Assembly (NCBI GenBank): GCA_010279815.1
Contig: QEOQ01000658.1
Coordinates: forward strand, 848,806-912,805
DNA: 64,000 nucleotides
DNA from: Brachionus plicatilis
Lineage: Eukaryota; Rotifera; Eurotatoria; Ploima; Brachionidae
Direction of reading: 5' to 3'
This document shows, in pieces, positions 48,781-61,900 of this stretch. The notes under the pieces were generated by a model. The model was not told where the DNA came from. It worked only from the letters and a program-made list of their open reading frames with translations, and did no database searches. Position numbers and translations under genes: made by a program. Within the stretch, counting starts at the first letter, position 1, and every line of letters begins with the position of its first letter.

Positions 48781-51430
48781 TAGAATTGAAAATTAAATTT
48801 TTTGCAATACTTAATTTTTGATTACTTTAAAAATAAACCAGTCAATTTCAAATATAACTACCAAGTTCAAAATTATTTAAAAAGCCATGACAGAATTTGA
48901 TCATGTAAATAAAATTAATTTACAAAGTGAACAAAAAAATTCCAATTAGAATAGACAATAGTGACAAAAAAATGTATTTCAATTAATATTTCGTCTTTTA
49001 TTTATAATTAATTTTTTTATTGTTGAATTCAGTGAAACATATTTTTTTTGTTGTTTCATCATCAAAATTTAAATGCTCAATTTTTTCAATTTAAATTAAT
49101 TTAAAAAAATTTTATTTATGTAATTTTTGGGAGATTTGTATGAAAATTCACTATGTCTTGCAATTTTGAAATTCAAATGTGAATTAGAGTCTAATCTAAA
49201 TTGTGGATTAATAACTATTTACGATTAATAACCATTATTAAGTCAGTTTTAATAATTAAGCAGCATTTTTTAAATGTGTTCATTTTTTTCATGAAAGATC
49301 TAAGAGCAATATGCATAATAATAATAAAATAGATTCTGAAAATGTAATAAATTAAGCTAAAGTTGTTGTATATGTATCCCTTAAAAGAGAAAATAAAAAA
49401 AATGTATAAATGTAAAAATGTCTTTTAAAATTTTTTCCAGCTAAATTGATCTTAAAAAAATATCAAAAAATTATAAATGGGAAAAATAATTAAAATGAGA
49501 AAAAAAATAATTTTGAAATAAGGAAAAAAATGACAATTTTTCATTTTAATCCCACTAATTTATTTAGACTTCATCACATTAAAAGACTGCGAAAAATGAT
49601 TTAATTTGCTTACTGATTAGTTAACGCATCTTTAATCTCATGTGACTCAGAAAATTTTTGTAGATCTTTCAATTTTTATAAATAATTATACTACATAATT
49701 AATTTAATTTAACAAAAAGGCACGGTTAGGTTAAATCAAATAAACTGTAAAATTAAATTTCTACAATTTATTTGATACAATTACATTTTTTATTGATTTT
49801 AACTAAAAACGATTGAGAGACTTTTCTGAATTATATTTAAATATTTGTTAATTTATCTAGTTATTTATATTAATAATTTCAGATTGAAATAATCTAAATT
49901 AGATAAAAACATGTACAAAAATTCGAAACAATTAAGAAATTGAAGTCAAAAGTAATAAATTTGATTAAACGAAAAATTTTTAATTTTTGCTAATATTTTT
50001 GAAAATAAATTTACTGTGAGAATTCTTAAGTATTTTAATTTGAAAGCCTTTAAATAGTTTAAAATAAACTTAAGATAATGCTAATAAAAAATGACAACAT
50101 AAATAAATGATTTTAATACTAAACATGTAATATTAAATCATTTAAAACTGGGTCTAGCCGGTTTTGTTATCAAATGATTACATTTTTTGTTATCATAGAT
50201 ACCCTTCTAGGTTTTATAATGAATTTGATAACAAAAATGTTATCAAAGCAAAACGTCATCAAGAAAAAAATTTTTTATTTTATCAATATTAGTTTTATAA
50301 AAAATTGTTAAAATTGAGAAATGTTTTTGTAATTTGGTTATTGGATTTATATGTATTTGTTTATCTTACCGAGCTAAGACTTGAACAGATTTTTTCATTT
50401 GAAAAAAAAAACTTTATTAAAATTATTAAGACAAAAAATACAAAGATAAAAATAAATCAAATTTTGTTTGAACATGATTAGAAGTGTTATTAAAATAAAA
50501 GGAAAAAGCAAAGTGTCATGCTATTTTATCATTTAAAGCTTAAGTTGATAATAGGCATTGTCTTGTCATACGAAATTCGCCAATAAAACTCAAAACTGGG
50601 ATGTATTTCTCTAAAATAAGGAACACATTACTTTTTATTAAAATTTCTAGTCAAATAAATTTTCAACTTTTTGATTTAAAAAGTTTAAGTAATGAAATGT
50701 GCATACTATTTTTAAAAGCTAACTTTTTTATAATTTGTTTTCAATTTACAATTTTTGAAGACACTTTTTTAAACAATTTGTAAAAAAAATGATTTAAATT
50801 GAGAAATTTAAATTCTAATTATTAAATTATGTTTGTGTGATAGATAAAAATCGAAAATTTAAAAGATTCAAAACTATTTTTTTTAATTCTAATTTTTAAT
50901 TAATTTTTATTTAATTTTATTTATAATTTATTATAATCTGTTAGAAAGGAGAGATTAATTTTTTAGGTGATTAGAAAAATTTTTTAAAAATTGATTTTAA
51001 TTTTTTTTCCATCTTTTTTTTTTCTGTAAAAATAAGTGAATTTACGAAAATTTTCATAAATTTGATCAATTAATTAAATTAATTAAGTATTTTTTGAAAT
51101 CTAAAACATTAATGTCCATAATTTTATTTATTTATATAATTGCTGTTCGATAAGTAAAAACGAATTAATAATGATCAAGAACATTTAAAAAGCTTATTGT
51201 ACACGCTGTTTTAATATTTTTTTGACACAGACATTTATACGAAATTTTCCTCGATTGAGCTTTGCTTGGGATATTCTTTACTTACTTTGAACATGATTTC
51301 ACATTTTATGAAAAATTCTACTTCTCGGTTTTTTTCAATTATTAGTTCACCTAATCTTAAAAAGAAGATTCAGTCGAGACCAGAATTGAGAGTTTATGTA
51401 TCAGTGAGCCAAAGAAAAAATATAATTTAA
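48781..51430. other. Intergenic, AT-rich, no gene recognised
   Basis: 2.6 kb of homopolymer-rich DNA. Small features only: GTTATCAAA-type inverted words at 50165-50250 and a truncated retrotransposon tail (CTTACCGAGCTAAGACTTGA) at 50364-50385. The frame 50601-50783 is low complexity. Confidence 0.5.
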
Positions 51431-51434
51431 TAAG

Positions 51435-51490
51435 TTTAATTATTTATTTGTATATCTGTACCGAGCTAATACTCCTTCAGAATATAAATA
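51435..51490 (-). repeat. Retrotransposon tail fragment
   Basis: CTGTACCGAGCTAATACTCC at 51454 is another copy of the tail found at 7.4, 28.6, 29.0 and 32.7 kb, reading on the minus strand. No RT sequence adjacent. Confidence 0.6.
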
Positions 51491-51537
51491 TTTAAAAATA
51501 AAATTAAAATAAAAGCTTTGACAGATGATAAATACCA

Positions 51538-52050
51538 GACTTGTATAAAAGTCAGGAGAAAAAAGTCTTAACAAGTCAAAAACAAGTCAAAGTATGACTT
51601 GGACTTGGATATTTTTTAAAAATTTTAAAAAAACAAGTCACGACTTTGAATTGTTTCAAAAATATGAAAATTACAGGTCATAAATTTTTTATATATCTTG
51701 ATTTTTTATATTTTTTATATATTTTTTAATATTTTTTATCTTGTTTAATTTATTTCTATAAATTTTTTAAGCGCAAATATTTTTGTTTTTTATTAATAAA
51801 TTCACTTAAAAAGAATATCACAATTATGTTAATTGTTTAAAAAATCATGTTTCAATATTTACATTGAAAAAGAAATTTAAACAAATTATTTTATTTTTTC
51901 CTGGATAAATAAATTCAATACTTATAATTTTATCATATATTTTAATTCTATTCTTAAAATGAGTAAAAATTCTGACTTGTTTTTTTTTAATTTTTGTAAC
52001 AAGTCCAAGTCCTGACTTGCACTTGACTCGTGACTTGTACAACTCTGAAT
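51538..52050. mobile_element. ~515-bp dispersed element, copy 2 (inverted relative to copy at 37.6 kb)
   Basis: Ends ACTTGTATAAAAGTCAG (51538) and TGACTTGTACAACTCTG (52030-52047). Internal sequence matches 37557-38072 in reverse, including the frame 51845-52075 whose last 40 residues nearly equal those of copy 1. Confidence 0.7.
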
Positions 52051-52106
52051 AAATACTCATTTCTTCAAGAATCAATAAAAAAAGTCGAGCAAGTTTAAAA
52101 AAAATT

Positions 52107-52180
52107 AAGTGAACTAATAGTTCATAAAATCCTAGAACAAGAATTGTTCTTTAATAGGTGAACTATAATTCATATAAACG
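52107..52180. repeat. Short repeat shared with 38.6 kb
   Basis: GTGAACTAATAGTTC and AGAACAAGAATTGTTC followed by ACGACTAGAT match 38580-38646. Confidence 0.5.
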
Positions 52181-52625
52181 ACTAGATCCTTCTTATCTCT
52201 TGATTTATTTAATTTTGGAGAGTTGATTTTTAATAACTCTAATTTCTGATTTTGTTACAAATGTCTCTTAATAATTTTATTTTAATAAATAGCATGTTAA
52301 AAATTCTAATTCGATTTAATAATATTAATTAGCAACAAAATTTCAGATTTAGCTCATTACTCTCTTTTAAAAAAAATATCATTTAAAAAAAAAATTAAAA
52401 AAGCTAATTGTATTGAATGCAAGCGATTGCCTTTTTTTCTATTTAGTTTCGGATTTTGACCAAGAAAATTATTTTCTGAAATTACTTAATTGTGAAAGTT
52501 TTATTTGATTTTAAAAATGATTTAAAAAATTTAAACTTCTAGCAAAAATTTATTTATTTTAGTGAAATAAATTTACTAAGTTATTTCTGGGCTTCTTCAT
52601 CTTTATTGCCATCACATTCGCTAAA

Positions 52626-53332
52626 TACCGTAAATTCTCGAAACTTAGTACACGTAACTAAATCGGATTTTTTAAGTTGTTACATGTAACAAGTACCATC
52701 TCGCCCATGTTATAACTTACTCTCATTTAGTTACTTGTAACTAAACCCAAAAATCTAAAATAAACACTGTGTTTAAATCGAATATTCTATTTTTATTACA
52801 TGGTCTAAAACTAGAGGTTTGACTTTTGGTACGTCTCTTAAAATTAAATAAAAAAAAAAATTTTGTCGATTTAAAATTGATTTAAAATTAAAAAAATAGT
52901 GTTTGATACTGTACTAAAAATTAGAATGTAACGATAGTTTTACAATTTTTTTAGTCACATTGAAACAAATCATAAAAAACAACTCTTAACTATTTTGAGC
53001 CGAACCCTTTCTTCTCTAAATTCTTTTTTTTCTAATTTTTAGTACAGTACAAAACACTAGTTTTTTACTTTTAAATCAATTTTAAATTGACAAAAATCTT
53101 CTTTTTTTTTTTAATTTTAAGAGACGTACCAAAAGTCAAACCTCCAGTTTTAGGCCATGTAATAAAAATTGATTATTGGATTTAAACACAGTGTTTATTT
53201 TAGATTTTTGGGTTTAGTTACAAGTAACTAAATGAGAGTAAGTTATAACATGGGCGAGATGGTACTTGTTACATGTAACAACTTAAAAAATCCGATTTAG
53301 TTACGTGTACTAAGTTTCGAGAATTTACGGTA
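52626..53332. mobile_element. Very long palindrome (~290-bp arms)
   Basis: Left arm from TACCGTAAATTCTCGAAAC (52626) to about 52917; right arm about 53033-53332 is its near-perfect complement. The spacer is about 115 bp. Internal words such as AAGTTGTTACATGTAACAAG and GAGGTTTGACTTTTGGTAC are conserved in both arms. The ends fit CCGTAAATT...AATTTACGG between TA dinucleotides, as for Tc1/mariner MITEs. No coding frame. Confidence 0.82.
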
Positions 53333-53334
53333 GT

Positions 53335-54814
53335 AAAAATGTAATTTTTAGTTTAAAAAAGTGAAAAGTTACTCAATTTTTGATGTTTTTAATACTTAGA
53401 AAATGATTTTTTTAGCTGCTTATCTAAATAAATAAATTTATAAATTAAATCTTGAATGAGAATAAAATTTTTTTGAAATGAAATGCATTTAATTAAATTT
53501 TTTATTTATAAAAACCCTCTAGTCATTTATAATCTTCAGTATTATTAATTATGAATGCTACCATAATTTTCTGTTTATACCAATATTGGTTAATTTTTAA
53601 ATGAGTATCATATCTTCGAATTATTTTTGTCATTTAAACTATCAAATTATTTTATTCACAGGTCAATAAAATTAAAAATATTTAAGTCTAAATAATAATA
53701 ATTTTTTTTAAATGAATAAAGTTTATGGTTTAAGGCTCAAATTTTTACTTTTATTAGGTAAAAGCCTAAAAAAACTGTTTTTGGTCTTTTTAGAACCATA
53801 AGTTTGGAAATAAATTGATTCTATTAACTAAATTAATTAAAAGATCAAATCAATGATTTGACTTAAATTTTTGTGACTTTTATTTTAACTTTTCAAGTAC
53901 ACTATACTAAAAATTACCACTTAAAAGAATAAAAACTTAATTAAACCTAAATCCTTACTTTTTTGTGTTCAAAGCCAAATTAAATTAATGATGTTTAAAA
54001 ATTCAATTTCAAAAAATCTCTTTTCTCCAGAAAAAAACACTTTTAAATTAAATGAATTTTGGTTCAAAAAACAAAAACAGAATATTAAAAACGTCAAAGC
54101 TTAAGTTCTGACGGCCAAAAAAATGTTCCAAAAATTGTAGCAACTGAAATGTTCTTTATACCACCAATATACTGATTCTACAATTAAAATTCAGAAAATT
54201 TTGAATTTGGGATCGTATATTATCCAACTTAACTTTAAGTAGTGGTGCAGAGCATGTAACAATTGTTAAAATTTATAGAACAAATTTTTACCGTTCCAAA
54301 TTAAAGCTCTGGCGTTTTTTATATTTTGTTTTTGTTTTTTGTACCTAAATTCACTATTTATAAATTAAAGATCAAAGTCTTCTCTTTATTAAAAAAAATT
54401 ATTTTAGAAGACCTGAGACTTTTCTGGAACGGCGTTTGGTCTTCTTTTCATCTCAACACAATAATCTTTAATTAATTTGAATTGAGTAAAAAATGTTTTA
54501 AAAAAATATGAAAATAGAAAAGATTTATAGAATCAAAATAATTTCGAAAATAATGTATTTTATTTAAAATGTCACTTAAGTAATTAAAAATAAAAATCAG
54601 TCTAAAAAAATATTTAATTTCTATTTCCAATACAAACTAAAATTTAAGTTTAAGCACCATTTAATCAAACTAAAATATTCTACTTCTTTTTCTGATGCAT
54701 TTTCAAAATTGAGCTTCTAGCAGCTGTAAAAAATGGTAAATATTATCATTAAAATTTTAAAAAATCGCTTTATCAAAAAAACATTACTAAAACAAAATTG
54801 ATCATTTTTAAATT
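53335..54814. other. 3' flank of the 54.8-kb gene; repeat at 54075-54355
   Basis: AT-rich. 54075-54355 holds facing copies of the repeat seen at 6.6-6.9 kb (AAGTTCTGACGG, TACCACCAATATACTGATTCT, GGCGTTTTTTATATTTTG). A minus-strand AATAAA at 54563-54558 is about 250 bp past the stop and could be the poly(A) signal. Confidence 0.5.
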
Positions 54815-57466
54815 TTAAAGAAATGTAAATTTATTCTTAAATTTCGATAAAGCACCATCCATGGCATCATTAAGTGCATTTTCTATTGAGTCCGGCAAAA
54901 ATTCCATTTTGTCTTTTACACTATCGTTTATAAAAGATTCGCAGACTAAATACAATAAATCAGGATATCTTTGTTTGAATTCAGTCAAAAACTCTTTAGG
55001 AGAATTCAACTTTAATTTAGTCTGATCCAAAAGATTGATTATCTTCTTTACTAAAACTTTAAGTTTACTCAAGTAGTTAACACCGCAAAGAATTTTGTAA
55101 AGTGGGTGAAGATCAGAAAATTTATCAACAATTCTAGTACACTCGTCGATGATGTCCAAAATAGGATTTAAAACTTCATCTTCATTCTTGAACAAAAGAA
55201 CACCGTAAAATAGAATGGTTTCCAGATGCTGAAATATTCTGCCAATTGTTGTCACTTCTTCAAATGCTGTCATTTGTTTGTCTGCAATCTGAGCTGCCAA
55301 AAGTGGTCGGCTCTCCACTTTCTGAATATCTTCTTCATTAGAAGAGTAGGCGCGCGAATTAGCTCGCTCAATTTTCAAATTTTCAAAATTGTCATCAATC
55401 TTTTCAACTGATGAGAAAAATTTTTCAAATGAATTTATAGTTCTTTCAACTATTTGAGATTGATTTTCAAATTTTGATAGTTTGGTTCGAATTCGCTGAG
55501 TTATAGACAAAGGACCCCATTTACTTTGTCTTTTAAAATCAGGTATGTTATTTCCAAATATTTTTTTTAAAAAACTCGACACATTTTCAATAATGTCTTG
55601 GATAGATTCGGCAATTAAAGCAATCTTTTCCAAATCCCGAGCATCGATATTAAAAAATCTGCAAAAAACTTCGATTATTTGAGAAATAAACTCTGCTACC
55701 TTAACTACGCCTAGTTCTCCCAGTTTTTGATCTATCATTCCTAAAATGGCGTTGAACTTGCTGAGGATTGCGATCCCGCAAAAGGTCACTGCCAAACAAC
55801 CACGTCCACTATATCCCTGCACCTGATCAATTGCTTTGTTCACATTTTCAGTTATAGCTTTCATGCAGTCTGGATTTTCTTGGAACATAACAAATCCAAT
55901 GGACATAACACTCTTTGATTTCGAAAGATGCTGAATTTTTTTTTAAACTCAAAATTTATTAAATTTGTACCTCATAAATTTGAAGAGAATTGAAAAAGAG
56001 ATCCATTTCTGGTGATGGGTCAAATCCAGCATTTTGAGTTGCTTGGTAAAATCTTTTAATTGTGTCAAAATGTGTGATTACATTGTTAGTTTGTTCATCT
56101 CCTTCGGGCTTGTCATTTATATTTGGTAAAAATGTTACTATCTTGAAAATTTTAATGAATCAAAAATTAAGCAACCATAAAATTTTAATTGAAAATTTTG
56201 ATTTAAACAATATTCTAATTAAGTTCTTTTAACTAAATCAAATTTTTTTTAATTTTCATATTCAATTAAATTCTATTTAATCTTAAAAAATTAAATCTTT
56301 TTCGCTTGTTTGATGGATACTGTTTTTAAAAGATGCCTTTTCTATTTAGAGCGCCTTACAAATTTATAGATAAAGATTTTTTCTATCTATTTTTTCTATC
56401 TTTATATTTTATTTTTTTAAAAAGAGCTATTTTATTACTTCTATAAAATAAAAAATTTTTAGCATTTTTGTTTTAAAACAATAAAAAACAAATATTTTAT
56501 GTTTGATGTAAACTATTTAATTTCAATGTAATTAGACTCAAAAAGTAATTCTCATTTATTTTTTTTTAAATAAATTTGAAACATCGCACTACATTTTTAT
56601 CAAAAGACGAAAAAATACACCATATCATTTTTGCATTTTTTAAGGTGCTAAGTTCGACTAATACCATAGAAATAAAACAATAGGTCGAACACCCTGGTTT
56701 TAACCAACTTGGTAAAAAGTAATTATTTTAATATTTAATATATGTAATATCGAATTTTTGAGGAAAATAATAACTTATTCAATTAATACCATTACAAATA
56801 AATAGAAATAATTCAAACATAATAATAAAAATATTTTTTGAAATTCAAACATATTTCTTTTTATTAAATTTTTTGATTTTAATAATCCAAAAAAAATTCG
56901 CCAATAATTTATTAAGAATTTTTATTTTTTGAGGATGTGTGTAACGACAAGATAATCGAAGACTATAAATTTAAAAAATTTATTGAATAAATTTTTTCAA
57001 AGTAAGAATATTAAAATTCAGATACCCTAAATCCTACTCTTAATGCCAATTCTACTAATTAAATGTATTCCTTTAATTAATCTAATAAAATATGGATTAA
57101 ATAAAATATTTTAATGATTATTTAGATAAATAATTAAAACGCAATATGATTTTACCTTTTCAGACCATTGACACAAACTATGCGTATTGACACGATCTAG
57201 GACAGAAACATCGGTTTCATTAGGATCTTCTTGTGTAAATTTGTCTAATAATTCTTTGAGCTTTGAATATAAATAATAAACTACAGATGATAATCTATTT
57301 TATAGTTTCAAAATACTTGATCGATATTTGGAGTATCTGGGGTTGGTTCATATTTTGGAAAGCATGGTAAAATAGATAATACTTTTAATGCACTTTGAAG
57401 TCCTCCCTTATCTTTTTTTGTTTCTTTTTTAGAAATATCATCGAAATTTTCATTATTTTCTGCCAT
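54815..57466 (-). CDS. Uncharacterised four-exon helical protein, 513 aa
   Basis: Exons on the minus strand: 57466-57317 (ATG, 50 codons), 57260-57156 (35), 56141-55971 (57), 55930-54815 (371 plus stop). All junctions are phase 0 with GT-AG. The protein is soluble-looking and mainly helical. The last exon has a Gly/Cys hydrophobic stretch (GCLAVTFCGIAILSKFNAIL), an amphipathic run (EKIALIAESIQDIIENVSS) and a C-terminal half of charged helices (IIDECTRIVDKFSDL, KLKVLVKKIINLLDQ). No signal peptide and no family I recognise. Exon 1 is Lys/Asp/Glu-rich with KKETKKDKGG. It has no obvious link to PLCE1, which lies downstream on the same strand. Confidence 0.75.
56142..57155. other. Intron of the 54.8-kb gene, AT-rich
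   Basis: 1,014 bp, no coding frame. 56580-56710 (ACATCGCACTAC, GGTGCTAAGTTCGAC, GGTCGAACACCCTGG) is less AT-rich and may be an unidentified repeat. Confidence 0.5.
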
Positions 57467-58767
57467 TTTTACGTAATTTTTAACAAAAAGAAAAACTTTT
57501 TCAATTACCTTCTTTATATATTCAAATGAAATAATTTACTCGAATAAATGAACCTTTTGAAATTATGCTAAAAAATGGTATTATTCATTATGCAAATTGG
57601 TTTTTAATTTGTTCAACAAATCATACTTTTTTTAAAGGTAAAGTTTTTTGAGCATTATGTTCTATTGACTCTAAATGATTAAATATTTTAAATTACTTTA
57701 TATATTGTGGTTATTCACTTGAAATGATTAATTAAATGTTTTATCTGAATTGTTAAGATATTTAAAATATGCTGAAATTAATAATTTAAATCAAATTATT
57801 AACAAGTGGTAAAAATAAAAGTTACATCTTTTCCTCTACAGCAAAAAGTGTAATTTGAGGCGTTTTAAAAATTTTAGCTTTGTTTTTGTTTTAAATTGTT
57901 GTTAAGTTTTTTCTTATTTTAGGATGATTCAAAGCTATTTGCTATTTATAAATTTTAGTGAATGGGTAAAGGGTTACCTTTAAATAAATTATTTTCTAAG
58001 TGCTGTTGTTTTTCATTAAAAAAAACTTATTTTATTTAATTAAATAATTTAAATTTATTTTTTCAATAATAAAGAAATAAATGCTCAAAGCATTTAAAAA
58101 AGGCTGTTTGATTTGAAAAATATTTCCAACAAAAAACTAAAATAAATGAAAATTTTTTGATAGGTTTTTAAATTTATTTTTTATTAAGTATAATGTTAAA
58201 TTCGAATCGAACTTCTTAAGTTATTTTTAAAATGTATAACAAAGAAACAACTGGACTAAGATTCGAAGCAGTTTGCCTTCGTAAAATAATTTTTTTATTT
58301 TGTAAATTTCATTTGTTCATTCAACTTATTCTGAGATTGTTGACTAATTCATGTTTGAAATTTTTTTTATTATAATTGATTTCAAAAAAAACTTGCAAAG
58401 CTTTGTAAAGAAAGGAAAAAATCGAATTGATCAAATTTTACCAAATTTTGTTTTTAAAACAAAACTGTGTTGAAATGATCATTTGAATTTACCATTTTAC
58501 CAAAATTATTTTATTCATAGATATCTTGCTTTCGCAAAGTTTCGTATCAATAATTTCATTTGTTAAATTTTTTAACAAAAAAATACATAAGATAACAAAA
58601 ATTAAATCATATTTTAACATATGGGATGTAATGAAATAGTTAAGTTTGCCACATATTTTTTAAACTTCCAACTTTTATGATACTTTTCGACTTCAAGTAA
58701 ATTTAAAACCATTTTAGTTTAATTATTTTAACTTGAAATAAAATTATGTTTTGAAAAATTGAATTTA
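57467..58767. other. Upstream region of the 54.8-kb gene
   Basis: AT-rich, no coding frame or clear repeat. Promoter elements cannot be called with confidence. Confidence 0.45.
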
Positions 58768-58964
58768 AATAATAATAATAATAATAAGAAAAAGCTACAG
58801 CAAGCAAGCTTGCGGAGATGACCTACTAGGAGGACATCTATGGTAGCCGAAATTGCGCAGAAAAGATGGAAAATAACAGACAAATACATTATTATTTTTT
58901 TTTTTTTTTAGTTCAGTAAGAGTCATTGTTAAGTTTAATCTAAGAAAGTAGTGCGTTAGTGGAA

Positions 58965-61900
58965 TCATATGCTAGACTTGAAGACGTCGTACTTGTTCTT
59001 AAACTGGTTGATTGATTGGGAGTCGGTAACTTCGGCTGGCAGGGCATTCCAATGGTTAACAACTCTGTTCGTGAAGAAGTTGGACCTCTGCATACATTTA
59101 GTTGAGGGCTGCCCGGAGAGTCTTCTGTTGTGTCCTCTGATTCCCCTTGCTGGACCAGTTTGCGAGAGAGAACTACATTGAACCAGAGGATTCACCCAGG
59201 ACACTTCGTTGAAGCCATTGTTGAACTTGAATAGTTGGATCAGATCCCCTCTAATTCTGCGTTCATGAAGTGGCGTCAGACCTAATACAGTGAGACGGTC
59301 TTCATAGCTCCAGTTTCTGATTCTAGGCACCAGCTTGGTAGCTCTCCTCTGAACGGTCTCTAATGCTCTGATGTCTCGCTTACTGGATGGTGACCAAACT
59401 GATGAGGCGTATTCCAAGTGGGGCCTCACATATGCGCAGTAGAGTGTCTTGCAGGTGTCGATGGTCCAGAACCTGAACGTTCTTCTCAGCTGCCCAAGGA
59501 TACGGTTAGCTTTGTTGGCCTGAATCCTGATATGACTAGAGAACTTTAAATTACGGTCAAAAGTGACTCCGAGGTCCTTTTCAAATTCTACAGATTTGAG
59601 AATGTGTGGTGCGTCGAACTCGCCCATGAATAACTCCGTGTTGGTTAATTTGCTCTTACCAGACCTGCTAAACTCCATTACCTTGCACTTGTCGACGTGA
59701 AAGAGCATGCGCCACGTGTTAGACCAATCCATTAGTGCATCGAGGTCCTGCTGCAGTGACATGAGGTCATTATCGCTACAAATGGTAGCGATTAGTTTGC
59801 TGTCATCTGCGAATAGCTTAGCAATGTGTTTGACAACTGAAGGCATGTCGTTAATGTAGATTACGAACAGTAACGGACCGAGGACGCTGCCTTGCGGGAC
59901 GCCGCTTGATACGTCGATCCATTCCGCTTTATGTTGACCGATTACCACTCGTTGCTGCCGTTTGGATAAAAAATCACTGACCCAGTTGACAATACTGTCG
60001 CAAAAGCCGCAAGCGATCATTTTGGTCTTGAGGGATGAGTGACAGACTCTATCGAAGGCCTTAGCGAAGTCGAGGAATACTACGAGCACATGCAGGCCTT
60101 TGTCAAGTCCGTCACTTATGCGATCGACAGTCTCTAAAAGATTAGTAACAACGGATTTTCTCAGTACGAACCCATGCTGCTCAGGGGCATTGTTGCTGTA
60201 GAGGTGCTCCATCATGACGTCACGTACTATGCGCTCCATTAACTTGCATGGCACTGAGGTCAAGGAAATCGGTCTATAGTTGCCTGGCGAACTTCTGCTG
60301 CCTTTCTTAAAAATGGGGCTTATCTGGGCTAGTCTCCAGGCGTCCGGTATCCTGCTGCTGATGAAGGAACGGCTGAAAATCACACTCAAGGCCTCAGAGA
60401 AAGCAACGGCACAGCTCTTGACGACGAAGGGATGAATGTGGTCCATTCCTGGCGATTTCCTGGGGTTGAGACGCTCAATATACTTGCGGATACTTTCTGG
60501 CGAAAATATGTTGAGATTGATCTCGCGTTGCGACGAATACTTGGAAACCACAATAGGAGCATGAGTCGAAGATGGGATGAAGACGCTTCCGAACTGGGCG
60601 TTAAGGAGGTGAGCTATCGTACCACCGTCTGTATGGAAGACACCTTCACTGTCCACCAAGCCTTTGATAGTTTCCTTGCATTGCTTCTGGCTGTTGATAT
60701 AATTATAAAGCAGTTTGGGCTGACGCTTACAGACCCGGACAATCGAAGCTTCGAACTTACAAATTGAATGTCTGACCGCGGACTTGACTCGTTTGCACAC
60801 CAAGGCATATGAAGCTCTAAGCTCTAGGTTGTGGGGGGCCGAACGTATTTGGCAATGAAGCTTATATTTGCTCTTGGTTAGTTTCCTGATGCTGGCATTG
60901 AACCACTTCGGACTATGACGCAAACGGGCATGGTGAAGTCGAGTTGGGATGGCGATAGAAGAGGTTTCGCAGTAAGACTTGACTAGTTGGTTGTATGCAG
61001 TGTTGACATCATTCTCCAAGAGCATGGCACTGTCTTGGATACGATCGCTGAAAAGCTCGTAGTTACCTAGAGAGAGAATCTGGCGAGGAGTCGAGTCAGT
61101 GTGAGCAAGAGGCTGAGAGCGCAGTTCGTAGCACCATGATAGCGTTGTGTGAAGACAGTCTTTGACCGTGGAGACGAGAGGGGGTCCGTGGGAAACTCTA
61201 AATACTCTGGAGGGGTCGTTCGTGATGACGAGGTCAAGAATGTTACTCTTGAACGTAGGCTCTAGGACGTGCTGAGTGAGGAAATTCTTGCCTAGAATGT
61301 TCAAGAATTCAAGGCTGGAGGGGCGACCTTTGTTGGTGCAGAAACCGCCGTCTTGACTCCAGCTGATGTCTGGAAAGTTGAAATCACCAGCCACTAATAA
61401 GCTCTTGGACGAAGAAGAGCTGCAAAGATGACTCGCATAGCCAATGGACCTGTTTATTTCTGAGTTGATTTCACAGTCGGCGAAGGGGGGCCTATAGATG
61501 CATCCAACTATGATCGACTCGTCGTTGAATTTGATGTTGCACCACACTTGTTCACTCCTGGTATCACTTAAGGCCGCCTCATTAACTTCAAAGCACATCA
61601 AGTCGCGGCGCACATAGATTGCGACTCCACCTCCTCTGATGGTCTCTCTGTTTTTGCAGAAAAGTTTGTAGTTGCTGATACTCAAAGCGTTGAACCAGGT
61701 CTCAGTTACAAGAACCACATGGGGGAAGTTATGAAAAGAAATCAGCGAGTTGAAGTCGCTCCATTTGTTGACAAGAGAAGTAGCGTTAGTGTAAAAGAAG
61801 TTTAATGAATTGATAGATTTACCAGAATTGCCTTTGCAGTTAGAAGACGAGGACCGGTTACTCGAAGTAAATCTCCCGGAGCTCATTCCACCGAATGCCC

